In this document: positions 52,601-60,319 of the stretch, in pieces | Position numbering within the stretch: the stretch's first letter is position 1 | Layout: the number at the start of each line of letters is the position of its first letter | Assembly (NCBI RefSeq): GCF_008086345.1 | Contig: NZ_CP043006.1 | Coordinates: 4,028,032-4,092,031, forward strand | Reading direction: 5' to 3' | DNA from: Chitinophaga sp. XS-30 | GTDB taxonomy: Bacteria > Bacteroidota > Bacteroidia > Chitinophagales > Chitinophagaceae | DNA length: 64,000 nt | Made by a program: the position numbers and the translations under genes | Notes under the pieces: generated by a model | The model's input: the letters and a program-made list of their open reading frames with translations, nothing else | What the model was told of the DNA's origin: nothing | Databases searched by the model: none

Positions 52601-54833
52601 GGCAAAGCAGGCGGTGGTGGCGCTTGCCAGGTTGCAGGACACCCTGTACCGGCTGGAGCAGCAGCTGCAGCAGACCTTTCAGGACCCGCCCCTACAACAC
52701 CTCCTCTCCTTGCGGGACGAACTGGAAAGCATCCGCCTGAACGCGCCGGCACTGGAAGACCTGCTGCCCGCGCTGGGCAATTACACCGGCATGCCGGATG
52801 CGCTGAAACAGGCGCTCCGCAGCCTTCCCTGGACGCCGGGAGAACTGGAAGCCGGCATGGCGCACCACACCCTCAAACAACTCTACCAGTTCAACAAACC
52901 ATTCGCCAACACCGGCAGCCAGGTGATCGGGCAGGCCGTGGAAAAAGTAAAACATTGTTACGGTCAGTTGCTGGACCTGAATGCCGCATTCATCCGTGCG
53001 GATATCCGCCGCCGTTTCCTGCAGCATGTGCAACCCGGCCATGCAGCAGATGAAGAAGCCCGCCTGTATGCGGAAGGCAGGAAAATACTGGAAAACGAAT
53101 TTGCCAAAAGCATGCGGCACAAAAGCATCCGGGAACTGACTTCCCGCAGCAGCGGCCTGGTACTGAAAGACCTGAAGCCCGTGTGGCTGATGAGCCCGCT
53201 GAGCGTGAGCGACAGCCTGCCGCTGGACCAGCCGTTCTTTGATGCCGTGATCTTTGACGAAGCCAGCCAGATCACCCTGGAAGAAGGCGTGCCATCCCTC
53301 TACCGCGCACCGCAAACGATCATTGTGGGAGACGACCGGCAGATGCCGCCAACCGATTTCTTCACCGCCAAAGCCGGTGACCCGGATGACCTGGAAAGGG
53401 ATGAGGAAGAGGACGAGCTGCTGAGCGCCGATGCGGACAGCCTCCTTACACAAGGCGCCCGCAAAATGAGCAGTGTTATGCTGGGATGGCATTACCGCAG
53501 CCATTCGGAAACCCTCATCAGCTACAGCAACCACGCTTTCTACGGCGCCAGCCTGCTCACGATACCGGACAGAAGCATCCACAGCAGCGAAAAACCGCCG
53601 ATCAGCATTACTGCGCCTTCCGATGCCCTGTTCACCCATAAAGCATTGTTCGACCGCAGCATCAGCTTTCATCATCTGCCCGGCGGCACTTACGCCAAAA
53701 GAGGGAACAGCGCCGAAGCCGCTTATATCGCCCATCTTGTGCGGGAGCTGTTGCTGAAACAAACGGCGGAAAGCATTGGTATTGTGGCCTTCAGCCAGGA
53801 GCAGCAGCATGCCATCACTACCGCGTTGGAAACAGTGGCTGCGGGCGACCGGAAATTTGAGGCGCTGCTGGACGAGGCCATGGAACGTACTGAAAACGGC
53901 CAGTTCACCGGGCTTTTCGTCAAGAACCTCGAAAACGTCCAGGGCGATGAACGGGATATCATCATCATGAGCGTATGTTATGCACCCGACCCCCGGGGCA
54001 AAATGGCCATGCACTTCGGCCCCATCAACAAAAAAGGCGGCGAAAAAAGGCTGAACGTGATCTTCAGCAGAGCCAAAAAACACATGGCCGTAGTGAGCAG
54101 CATCCGGCATCAGCAGATCACGAACGTATATAATGCGGGAGCTGGTTATCTGCGGCGTTTCCTTCACTACGCCGAAGCGGTCAGCACCGGCAATATGGAG
54201 CAGGCGCGCCACATCCTGGAGGGACTGGCTACGGAAAAACCTTCCGGTTATGGCGCTGTTGACACGGTTATCCTTCGGGAGATCCGGGAACAGCTGGAAG
54301 CGCGGGGCTTTACAGTGTCTGAACAGGTAGGCCAGTCCGGTTTCCGTTGTTCGCTGGCTGTAAAAGCGAAACCGGATGACGGGATATTTGCCCTGAGCAT
54401 TTTGGTGGATGACGACAATTACTACCGCCACAGCAATGTGCTGGAGCAATACTACCAGCGCCCCGCCATGCTCGAAAGTTTCGGCTGGAAGACCATGACG
54501 GTTTATGCGAAAGACTGGCTGCAGCAGCCGCAGCGCGTTATGGAGGATATCCTGCGGCGGTTGGGACAGGCGCCGGAAACCGTACCGTTAACAGAGATCG
54601 TTGCGGCCCCCGCAGGCACTACCCGGATGACGCTTGGAGAGAAATTCTGGGAAGTGGTGGTCAATGGCCCAAAGCTGTTCATCCGGCAGGGGAAGAACGG
54701 CACGAAGGGGCAGATACAGGTGAAAAGCTGCATCGATGAGGCGGATGCGGAGAAGGAAAAGGATAAACTGGTGAAGGAAAAGAGAGATGCGGGATGGAAT
54801 ATCCCCGCTCCGCTACAGGCTGATCAGCCTTGA
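49659..54833 (+). CDS. Pseudokinase-DUF4011-SF1 helicase-nuclease-fold-WGR protein
   Basis: Residues 1-215 resemble a protein-kinase C-lobe: VQSIHDAGMVAPFDHDDII (HRD position without HRD), LTIDTAIA (DFG position), PGYRSYEMLLG and TDIFCLGLVL. The N-lobe and catalytic residues are absent, so it is a pseudokinase at best. DUF4011 begins near 244 (KLRNRLFDVSRRNRLLYYKP). The SF1 helicase has Walker A GPPGTGKS at 585-592, DEASQ at 1200-1204, VGDDRQMPP near 1224, QGDERDIIIMS near 1428 and SRAKKHMAV near 1470. About 1530-1640 looks like the MTES_1575-type nuclease fold, but Asp is Ser1565 and Glu is Leu1582. A WGR domain ends it (about 1658-1715). The start is TTG, with a stop in frame 12 bases upstream. 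A nucleic-acid surveillance or defence role is inferred. Confidence 0.85.
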   Translation: MRTTDLSQFLQTAFQHGAYTTDDIIATVLPLFNTVQSIHDAGMVAPFDHDDIIQAQGRTLTIDTAIAHPGQEAQDKLDALTGSQHPHFRVVDKVKVLADDNGSFSLLVHKDLQQPLRHAAYIPGYRSYEMLLGHHDEQTDIFCLGLVLASVAFGLDLRTPEGLDAFVAQRAHPLRFARIHPAVGTLITEMTALHRAERTQDLQEAIRRLEHYRDFDPEKQIDLAQVAGWVHHERKERQAFILNKLRNRLFDVSRRNRLLYYKPNARFVNLTLGSVPMVLHHQSIRPDLLFTWNEGIAGHVIGMKDLVLNKYLRFEDHIYLPSVLNKVRLEAQRDVQEYGFSQLKLVVAFLRWHNLSEEGEKEESIFSPLLLIPVSLKKRKQVGGDQYVLSITDNNAEVNPVLANQLRELYGITLPDMVDLEEMSVTQFYQLLQLQIEGANRGIVLQYTDKPGIRLIYKEARDTVNQYHQKLQKAPLPAPEDQELFQIAAETENPYRWDFDTCHIVLGNFNYKKMSLVRDYNAVIDQPQQHAVFEQLFSAQPKPVEETATPSPALPEEWFHVIQADPTQARAILQARKGESYIIQGPPGTGKSQTITNLIADFVARGKQVLFICEKRAALDVVYHRLKQQGLDELCCYIHDSQADKRAFIKDLKLTYEAFLQKGPDLHSISVKRNALLHTLQQQLQLLQEFHDTHAQEQEHAGIAVRALMERLLALKPLLRPLDPVEEEKVPHYRQWIAHGHVVELLGEALEESGADPVFAAHPLSRVHEQVFAAEHPHTLLDKLVSGCQSLLSVVEEVIKANDLEVQTLDTLKQLAVQATLLLPLAESNNLQLVDPEHPEAQAFEREVKLCRSMQRMLDEAMQQNIHWTQKTGEQDTLQAIAIAAKHENSFWRFLSGDWRRLQKQLTTRYDWSQHTVKPPLSSILALLKAEHDAAGQLAGKRRSIQLERGIDNIDLTWLSIERLRTRLADPSLQYLLQHPQAKQAVVALARLQDTLYRLEQQLQQTFQDPPLQHLLSLRDELESIRLNAPALEDLLPALGNYTGMPDALKQALRSLPWTPGELEAGMAHHTLKQLYQFNKPFANTGSQVIGQAVEKVKHCYGQLLDLNAAFIRADIRRRFLQHVQPGHAADEEARLYAEGRKILENEFAKSMRHKSIRELTSRSSGLVLKDLKPVWLMSPLSVSDSLPLDQPFFDAVIFDEASQITLEEGVPSLYRAPQTIIVGDDRQMPPTDFFTAKAGDPDDLERDEEEDELLSADADSLLTQGARKMSSVMLGWHYRSHSETLISYSNHAFYGASLLTIPDRSIHSSEKPPISITAPSDALFTHKALFDRSISFHHLPGGTYAKRGNSAEAAYIAHLVRELLLKQTAESIGIVAFSQEQQHAITTALETVAAGDRKFEALLDEAMERTENGQFTGLFVKNLENVQGDERDIIIMSVCYAPDPRGKMAMHFGPINKKGGEKRLNVIFSRAKKHMAVVSSIRHQQITNVYNAGAGYLRRFLHYAEAVSTGNMEQARHILEGLATEKPSGYGAVDTVILREIREQLEARGFTVSEQVGQSGFRCSLAVKAKPDDGIFALSILVDDDNYYRHSNVLEQYYQRPAMLESFGWKTMTVYAKDWLQQPQRVMEDILRRLGQAPETVPLTEIVAAPAGTTRMTLGEKFWEVVVNGPKLFIRQGKNGTKGQIQVKSCIDEADAEKEKDKLVKEKRDAGWNIPAPLQADQP

Positions 54834-56180
54834 TGAATTTGTGCCGGCATACTGGCGGAGCAGGTTGAGGATGAACTCATTTTCCGGGTATTGCGTCAGC
54901 CAGTCTTTGAGCGTTTCCGCTTCGGATACCGGCACATCGCGCGGTACATATCCCATGCCATAGAACCGCCCTTTCTCCATCAGGATACAGCTTTGTTCGG
55001 TGGCTTCCCGCCCGCTGTCCACGATCATGAATGAGGGTTGCTCCGCTAACAGATGCGCCACGGCCTTTTGTACGCGGAGATTGTATTTTTTCGGCGTTTC
55101 CTTTTTCTCGCAGGCGCCTTTGCATGTTTTTTCTTCAACGCCGGTGCAGGTATCCTGGCTGGTTTGCAAAAAACACAGCTTGGGGCATAACTTGAAATCC
55201 CGCACCAGTGTACGCAGCCGCTGATGCCCTTCCGTCAGCATATTGAAGGCAAACACCGGAGTGGTGTATTTGCGGCGTTTTTCAATGGCCAGCCGCATAT
55301 ATCCCTGCTGGTCCTCAAACACATAAAAACCGTATCTGGATTCGATCCGTTTCTGCGCATTGTTGTAGATCGGCCATAACCGCCGTATCTCGATGGATTC
55401 GAGGATGAACGCCATCAGTTCCGTACCGGTTTTCTCGAAGGAGATGCTGTGTATGTTCCGCACGAATTCCTGCCGCTGGCGGTTGGCGTTGTTGCCGGTA
55501 AAGTGGCTGGTCACCCGTTTTCTGATATTCTTAGCCTTGCCAACGTACACCACTTTCCCTTTCTGATCATGAAAATAGTACACCCCCGGGGTGGATGGCA
55601 GATCGGCCACCTGTTCCTGCGGGAGATGCAGCGGTAGCCATCTTTCCTTTGACCGTGTTGTTAGTGCAGCCGCAATGGTCCCGTTGTTGTCGGCCGACAA
55701 CAGTCTTTCAAACAGCTGTACGGTAGCCAGTGCATCACCGGCGGCGCGGTGACGGTTCACCAGGTTGATGTGCAGGGAACGGCAGATATTGCCAAGGCTG
55801 TAGGACGGGAATCCCGGGAAGATCTTGCGGCTGAGGCGCACGGTGCAGAGCTTCTTGCTTTGCAGGCGGTAACCGCAGGCATCCAGCTGATGACGCAGGA
55901 AAGAATAATCGAAATTGACGTTATGCGCGATGAAAATATTGTCTTTCAGCAGGTTGAACACTTCTTCCGCAACATCTTCAAAGGGAGGAGCTTGCTCCAC
56001 CATGTCGTCCGTTATGCCCGTCAGCGCCTGGATGTAACGCGGGATGGGTTGATGGGGATTCACCAGCGTTTCGAATTGCTGTACGATCTGGTGGCCATCA
56101 TGAATATAGATGGCGATTTCGGTAATGCTGCCGGCGCTGGCATACCCCCCTGTTGTTTCAATATCTACGATCGCGTACAT
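54813..56180 (-). CDS. DEDDh exonuclease fused to a GIY-YIG nuclease
   Basis: The 455-residue protein begins with a DnaQ-type exonuclease (about 1-170): YAIVDIETTGGYASAGSITE, IFIAHNVNFDYSFLRHQL and NRHRAAGDALATVQLFE give all DEDDh residues. A GIY-YIG domain follows (about 200-280): PGVYYFHDQKGKVVYVGKAK, then NIRKRVTSHF, as in UvrC and Cho. The C-terminal part has CPKLCFLQTSQDTCTGVEEK, a cysteine cluster. This joined form is known in Bacteroidota and is linked to repair. It overlaps the helicase gene's 3' end by 21 bases, tail to tail. Confidence 0.92.
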   Translation of the reverse strand: MYAIVDIETTGGYASAGSITEIAIYIHDGHQIVQQFETLVNPHQPIPRYIQALTGITDDMVEQAPPFEDVAEEVFNLLKDNIFIAHNVNFDYSFLRHQLDACGYRLQSKKLCTVRLSRKIFPGFPSYSLGNICRSLHINLVNRHRAAGDALATVQLFERLLSADNNGTIAAALTTRSKERWLPLHLPQEQVADLPSTPGVYYFHDQKGKVVYVGKAKNIRKRVTSHFTGNNANRQRQEFVRNIHSISFEKTGTELMAFILESIEIRRLWPIYNNAQKRIESRYGFYVFEDQQGYMRLAIEKRRKYTTPVFAFNMLTEGHQRLRTLVRDFKLCPKLCFLQTSQDTCTGVEEKTCKGACEKKETPKKYNLRVQKAVAHLLAEQPSFMIVDSGREATEQSCILMEKGRFYGMGYVPRDVPVSEAETLKDWLTQYPENEFILNLLRQYAGTNSSRLISL

Positions 56181-56185
56181 ACCTG

Positions 56186-56193
56186 CAAATATA
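56186..56193 (-). promoter_or_regulatory. -7 element of the exonuclease/GIY-YIG gene
   Basis: The minus strand reads TATATTTG, an exact TAnnTTTG, five bases before the ATG at 56180. The -33 match is poor. It predicts a leaderless transcript. Confidence 0.5.
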
Positions 56194-56223
56194 CGGCTTG
56201 GTACGCAACAGATATGCGTGAAG

Positions 56224-56274
56224 CTCCGGGGAAGCAGCGTAGCGGCTCAGATCAGGCCAACCGCTTCCCCGGAG
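56224..56274. terminator. Long GC-rich hairpin between diverging and ending genes
   Basis: CTCCGGGGAAGC (56224-56235) pairs perfectly with GCTTCCCCGGAG (56263-56274). AGCGG at 56241-56245 could also pair with CCGCT at 56261-56265. It follows the haem operon's last stop by 6 bases on the minus strand. No T run follows on either side, so it may be an mRNA-end stabiliser rather than a classic terminator. Confidence 0.5.
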
Positions 56275-56280
56275 AGATCA

Positions 56281-58170
56281 TTATGCCTGCAGTACCTCCG
56301 GATAGGCCCGGAATTTCGCCACAAGGTCACGCCAGGCCTGCAGCTCGGGATTTCCGGGCTTGCGTTTGCCGAAGAACTGTACGATCATTTCGCCGCCGGC
56401 ATCGAACACTTCAATGGAGGTAACGGTACCATCCACGGAGGGTTTTTCCACCACCCAGCACCGGGCCACATCGTCCAGCCGCAGATGCAGGTTGAAATCC
56501 GGGTCCATCACATTGATCCATCCCGGAATTTCAAGGATCTTTTTAACGGGACCGGTATGTATTTCAATATTGCCGTGATTGCCTACGAAAACCATGATCT
56601 CCAGTCCGCTTTCGGCAGCATCTTCCAGCATTGCTTTGATCACGCCATTATCTACCCGGCGGGTAAACCTGCCTTCCCCTATCTCCAGCGCCTGCTGGCG
56701 GCCGGCTTTATATTTCGCCAGCATGGGGAAGAAATCATGCGTATCCTTCAGCGCAGCCCAGTCTTCCAGGAAGGCCGCTTTGTCGATTTCCGCGGCATCA
56801 GGCCGTGGTGCCGGGGCCGGGGTAATGGCGATGGAGGTTGACTGTTCCGCCGCGGTAAAATCCTTTACCAGCTGTTCCCATGCGGCCATATCCGTTTCCG
56901 GCTGGGCGAATATCTTGATCACGGCTTCGCCCTGGGCATCAAACACCTGTACCGACCGTTTGAAACCTGCGGTTTCATCATCCGTCAGTGCAAAACCATA
57001 TGCCCAATGGCTAAGGAACATGCGCAGGTCAATATCTTTTCCCAGCACAAGGCCAACGTGTTTGTTCTCTACATTGACTTCCTCAAAAATACCCTTCCGC
57101 TCGATCACACAACTTTCATTGCGGGTCAGCACCATGACGCGGCCCAGCCGGGGCATGCGCGGCAGTATATTCCGGAAATCATTTTGCAATGCCGTTACGC
57201 AGTCGCCGGTGAAAGCGGCTACCAGCTGGCCCTCTGTGGCATTCAATTTACGGGCAGCATCGCGGATACGGTTTTTGGGGTTTTGTTCCCGGAACTGTAT
57301 CCATTGTTCTTTCAGGGAGTTATTGGTCGTTGTTTCCATAATATGATGATTGTATGAATGGCTGTTTTGATCCGGCATACCGGCCACTATCAGGGGATAA
57401 GGATATTGCGGATGTGACAGTACCTGCACCGGCACACCGAAGCAATGCTGTATGACCGGTTCTGTCAACACCGTTTCCGGCCTGCCCTGTTTGTACACCG
57501 TTCCCCGGTGCAGCAGCACGATGTTTTGCGCATATGCCGCCGCCAGCTGGAAGTCGTGCAGCACGGCTACCACCAGCACGCCTTTTTGGGCCAGCCGGGC
57601 GGCCAGTTGCAGGGACAGCTGCTGATGACGTATATCCATGCCCGTAACCGGCTCATCCAGCAGCAGCATTTTCCTTCCCTTGTAATCCGCCCCTTCCAGG
57701 TCCGGCACTTCCAGCAATTGCGCCAGTACGCGCGCCATCTGCACCCGCTGTTGCTGACCGCCGGACAGGGTGAGATAATTCCTGTCCTTCAGGTCTGCTA
57801 CCTGCAACAATTCCAGCGCGTACAGCATAATGGCTTTATCCAGCGCGGCATTCTCCTGCCCATATACGAACCGGCCCATCATCACCACCTGCATAACGGT
57901 AAAGGGAAGCTGCAGGCTGATCTGCTGGCTTAATACCGCTCTGCCCGTGGCCTGATCTTTAATGGACCGCTGCCGCAGCTCCTGCCCGTGCAGGCGGATA
58001 TTGCCCTCGTAATGCGGGTACTCTCCCGCGATGGCTTTGAGCAGGGTGCTTTTTCCGGCGCCATTGGCGCCCATCAGCACGCAGAGCTCACCGTCATTCG
58101 CCCGGAACTGAACATTATCCAGTATCGGCCTTCCGCCCAGGCGTAGTGATATGTGATCGATCTCCAGCAT
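56281..58170 (-). CDS. hmuV: Haem ABC ATPase fused to haem-degrading HmuS/HemS
   Basis: One uninterrupted frame of 629 residues joins two proteins normally made separately. Residues 1 to about 265 are HmuV: Walker A GANGAGKST, signature LSGGQQQRVQMARVL, Walker B MLLLDEPVTGMD, and FGVPVQVLSHPQYPYPLIV at its end. After a linker (AGMPDQNSHSYNHH), residues 278-629 are HmuS/HemS: SLKEQWIQFREQNPKNRIRD, LNATEGQLVAAFTGDCVTAL and two HemS repeats. An internal ATG at 57339 (METTTNNSLKEQW) could start free HmuS. The frame starts by overlapping the hmuU stop (TAATG). The protein would power haem import and then break down or deliver the haem. Confidence 0.9.
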   Translation of the reverse strand: MLEIDHISLRLGGRPILDNVQFRANDGELCVLMGANGAGKSTLLKAIAGEYPHYEGNIRLHGQELRQRSIKDQATGRAVLSQQISLQLPFTVMQVVMMGRFVYGQENAALDKAIMLYALELLQVADLKDRNYLTLSGGQQQRVQMARVLAQLLEVPDLEGADYKGRKMLLLDEPVTGMDIRHQQLSLQLAARLAQKGVLVVAVLHDFQLAAAYAQNIVLLHRGTVYKQGRPETVLTEPVIQHCFGVPVQVLSHPQYPYPLIVAGMPDQNSHSYNHHIMETTTNNSLKEQWIQFREQNPKNRIRDAARKLNATEGQLVAAFTGDCVTALQNDFRNILPRMPRLGRVMVLTRNESCVIERKGIFEEVNVENKHVGLVLGKDIDLRMFLSHWAYGFALTDDETAGFKRSVQVFDAQGEAVIKIFAQPETDMAAWEQLVKDFTAAEQSTSIAITPAPAPRPDAAEIDKAAFLEDWAALKDTHDFFPMLAKYKAGRQQALEIGEGRFTRRVDNGVIKAMLEDAAESGLEIMVFVGNHGNIEIHTGPVKKILEIPGWINVMDPDFNLHLRLDDVARCWVVEKPSVDGTVTSIEVFDAGGEMIVQFFGKRKPGNPELQAWRDLVAKFRAYPEVLQA

Positions 58171-59204
58171 TATGCCAAGGATAATTTCTTTTGTTTGATG
58201 ATCAGCCAGATGAATACCGGTGTGCCTACCAGTGCCGTAACGATACCTACCGGCACTTCCGCCGGTGCGGCTACGGTACGGCTGATCAGGTCCGCCAGCG
58301 TCAGCAGGATGGCGCCTGTCAACGCCGAGCAGGGCACTACGATCCGGTGGTCCGGCCCGGCGATCTGCCGGATGATATGCGGCACCACCAATCCCACGAA
58401 GCCGATGATCCCGGCTACGGCAACACCTGCCGCAACGGCCATGGTGGCATAAATGATCAGCTGTGTTTTCAGCGCCGCCGTTTTCACGCCGCTGTGCATC
58501 GCTTCTCGCTCTCCCAGTGCAAAAACGTTCAGGGCCTGCGCGGTGCGCGGCAACAGCAGCACCGGTATCAATATAAAAGGCAATACCCCGGAAACGGTCT
58601 GCCAGCTGGCGCCGCCAAGACTGCCCAGCGTCCAGAACGTAATGCTGCGCAGCTGTTCTTCATTGGCGTTATAGGTGAGAAACCCCGTCATGGCGTTGCA
58701 CAGCGCGTTGATGGCCACACCGGCCAGCAGCATGGTGGTCATCACCGCCTGACCGGCCGTTCGGGATATCCTGAATACGATCAATGCGGTTACAAAAGCA
58801 CCGGCGAAGGTGGCGAGGTTCATGAGGTACATGTTTCGCAATAATGGCACGGATGCCTGCAACAGGATCATCAGCACGGCGGTAAAAGAAGCGCCCGCGC
58901 TGACGCCTATCAGCGTCGGGTCAGCCAGCGGGTTGCGGAACAATCCCTGTAAGGCCGCTCCCGCCACGGCAAGCCCCGCCCCTATCAGCACGGCCAGGAT
59001 CACACGCGGCAAACGGATCATCCACAGAATGGCCGGCATGTTATCATCATAAGCTACCGGTATGCGCAGCCCCAGTTTTTCGAGCAGGATGGCGACCACC
59101 TGCAGCGGTTTGATGGACAAGGCGCCGGTGCCCGTAGCCATAACGATGACCAGTAGCAATGATATGCTCATGAGGACGATCAGTCCTGTTCTTTTCTCCA
59201 TCAA
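58170..59204 (-). CDS. hmuU: Haem ABC transporter permease (FecCD family)
   Basis: The 344-residue protein has nine to ten membrane helices and the FecCD marks LRIPVAYDDNMPAILWMIRL, the following PRVILAVLIGAGLAVAGAAL, QGLFRNPLADPTLIGVSAGA and the C-terminal GFVGLVVPHIIRQIAGPDHR. It carries haem through the inner membrane. Its ATG overlaps the hmuT stop (ATGA), and its stop overlaps the hmuV start by one base, so the three genes are tightly coupled. An iron-siderophore permease is the alternative, but the HmuS partner points to haem. Confidence 0.93.
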   Translation of the reverse strand: MMEKRTGLIVLMSISLLLVIVMATGTGALSIKPLQVVAILLEKLGLRIPVAYDDNMPAILWMIRLPRVILAVLIGAGLAVAGAALQGLFRNPLADPTLIGVSAGASFTAVLMILLQASVPLLRNMYLMNLATFAGAFVTALIVFRISRTAGQAVMTTMLLAGVAINALCNAMTGFLTYNANEEQLRSITFWTLGSLGGASWQTVSGVLPFILIPVLLLPRTAQALNVFALGEREAMHSGVKTAALKTQLIIYATMAVAAGVAVAGIIGFVGLVVPHIIRQIAGPDHRIVVPCSALTGAILLTLADLISRTVAAPAEVPVGIVTALVGTPVFIWLIIKQKKLSLA

Positions 59205-60028
59205 CCGTTGATCTTTACCGCCAGTTCCTTCACGGCGCCGATCACCCGCGGCCCGAAACCGGTGAGATACTGCCCGTCCATCACGATCACTTTCCTGTTT
59301 TTCCCGGCATTGGTCTGCGCCACGCCCTGCACTTTCAGCAGCCCGTCCACACCGCCCATGCTTTCCAGGCCGGTGTCGAACATGAGGATCACGTCAGGGT
59401 TTGCCCCGATCAATGCCTCGGCGCTCAGCGGTTTATATTCTGAAAAACCGGTGATGGCATTCTCCGCTCCGGCCATATTGATCATTTCCTTAACAGCAGT
59501 ACCATCGCCGGCCACCATCATATTACCGGCGCCGCGGGCATAGATGAACAGCACTTTCTTTTTGGCGGGTGTTACTTTGAGCGCCAGCTGTTCCTGATCG
59601 ATCTTTTTGATCAGCTCCGCTCCTTTTTCGGGTACCCCCAATGCCGCGGCGATCTGCGAAATGAGCGACCTGGTGCCGCTGACGGAGTACTCCTGCTTCA
59701 GCAGCAGGGTTTTTACGCCTACACTTTTGATCTGGTCCAGCACGGCCTGCGAAATATAATTGGAGGTGGAGATCACGATACCGGGTTTTAACGCCAGCAC
59801 TGGCTCCGCGGAAATATTGCGGTTATGCCCTACTTTGGGCAATGCTTTTACGGAAGCGGGATAAGTACTGGTTACATCCACGCCCGCCAGGGCCTTTTCA
59901 AAACCAAGGGCACACACGATCTCTGTAACCGTACCGTTCAGGGAAACGATGCGCGGCGGCGCCTGGGCAAATCCCTGTGAGGCGATCAGTACACCGGCCA
60001 GCAACGCTAATCTTAATTTGTTGAGCAT
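59201..60028 (-). CDS. hmuT: Haem-binding periplasmic protein
   Basis: With the ATG at 60028 the protein is 275 residues, starting with a signal peptide (MLNKLRLALLAGVLIASQGF, cleavage near AQA). RIVSLNGTVTEIVCALGFEK, VGHNRNISAEPVLALKPGIV and YARGAGNMMVAGDGTAVKEM match HmuT/ShuT-type haem-binding proteins of the class III (PeriBP-BtuF) fold. It hands haem to HmuU. A longer ORF reaches 60130, but its first ATG sits inside the -7 element at 60128-60135, so the shorter start is right. No TonB-dependent haem receptor is adjacent. Confidence 0.92.
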   Translation of the reverse strand: MLNKLRLALLAGVLIASQGFAQAPPRIVSLNGTVTEIVCALGFEKALAGVDVTSTYPASVKALPKVGHNRNISAEPVLALKPGIVISTSNYISQAVLDQIKSVGVKTLLLKQEYSVSGTRSLISQIAAALGVPEKGAELIKKIDQEQLALKVTPAKKKVLFIYARGAGNMMVAGDGTAVKEMINMAGAENAITGFSEYKPLSAEALIGANPDVILMFDTGLESMGGVDGLLKVQGVAQTNAGKNRKVIVMDGQYLTGFGPRVIGAVKELAVKING

Positions 60029-60127
60029 AGTATGGTATTTTAAAAACATGAAAATTCCGTTAACGCTTTTTTGCAAAGCATTTCCTGTAGCGGGTCTCCC
60101 GGCAAATGACAGTTGGAATTGATAGAA

Positions 60128-60135
60128 CAAAACTA
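60128..60135 (-). promoter_or_regulatory. -7 element of the hmuTUVS operon
   Basis: The minus strand reads TAGTTTTG, an exact TAnnTTTG, about 100 bases before the hmuT ATG at 60028. The leader (about 90 bases) is long enough for an iron-responsive site, but I see no convincing Fur-type palindrome. Confidence 0.45.
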
Positions 60136-60319
60136 AGTCACGGAAATGTAAAAGATGGAACGATGACGGAATTTCTTGTTACCATTTACGCAAAAAATCA
60201 TGACCCGCAGCGGAAGCTGCGCAGTTTCATGCCAGGTAACGATATTGTGCTTTATCTGCGCAGTACGCGACCATTGCAGGGATGGCGTACCGGCGGAACA
60301 GTATTTGCTTGATCTCTGT

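Noticed and set aside
52692..54449. 585-codon open frame on the minus strand inside the helicase gene
   Set aside because: It is a shadow of a strongly coding plus strand with GC-rich third positions. Its translation has no family-like motif, while the plus frame has all helicase motifs.
60029..60130. Upstream extension of hmuT to an ATG at 60130
   Set aside because: The extra 34 residues have no signal-peptide character and the ATG overlaps an exact -7 element, so it would not be transcribed.
60176..60319. N-terminal extension of the MscS gene
   Set aside because: Cys/Arg-rich sequence without membrane or MscS features. The ATG at 60320 leads directly into the channel sequence.
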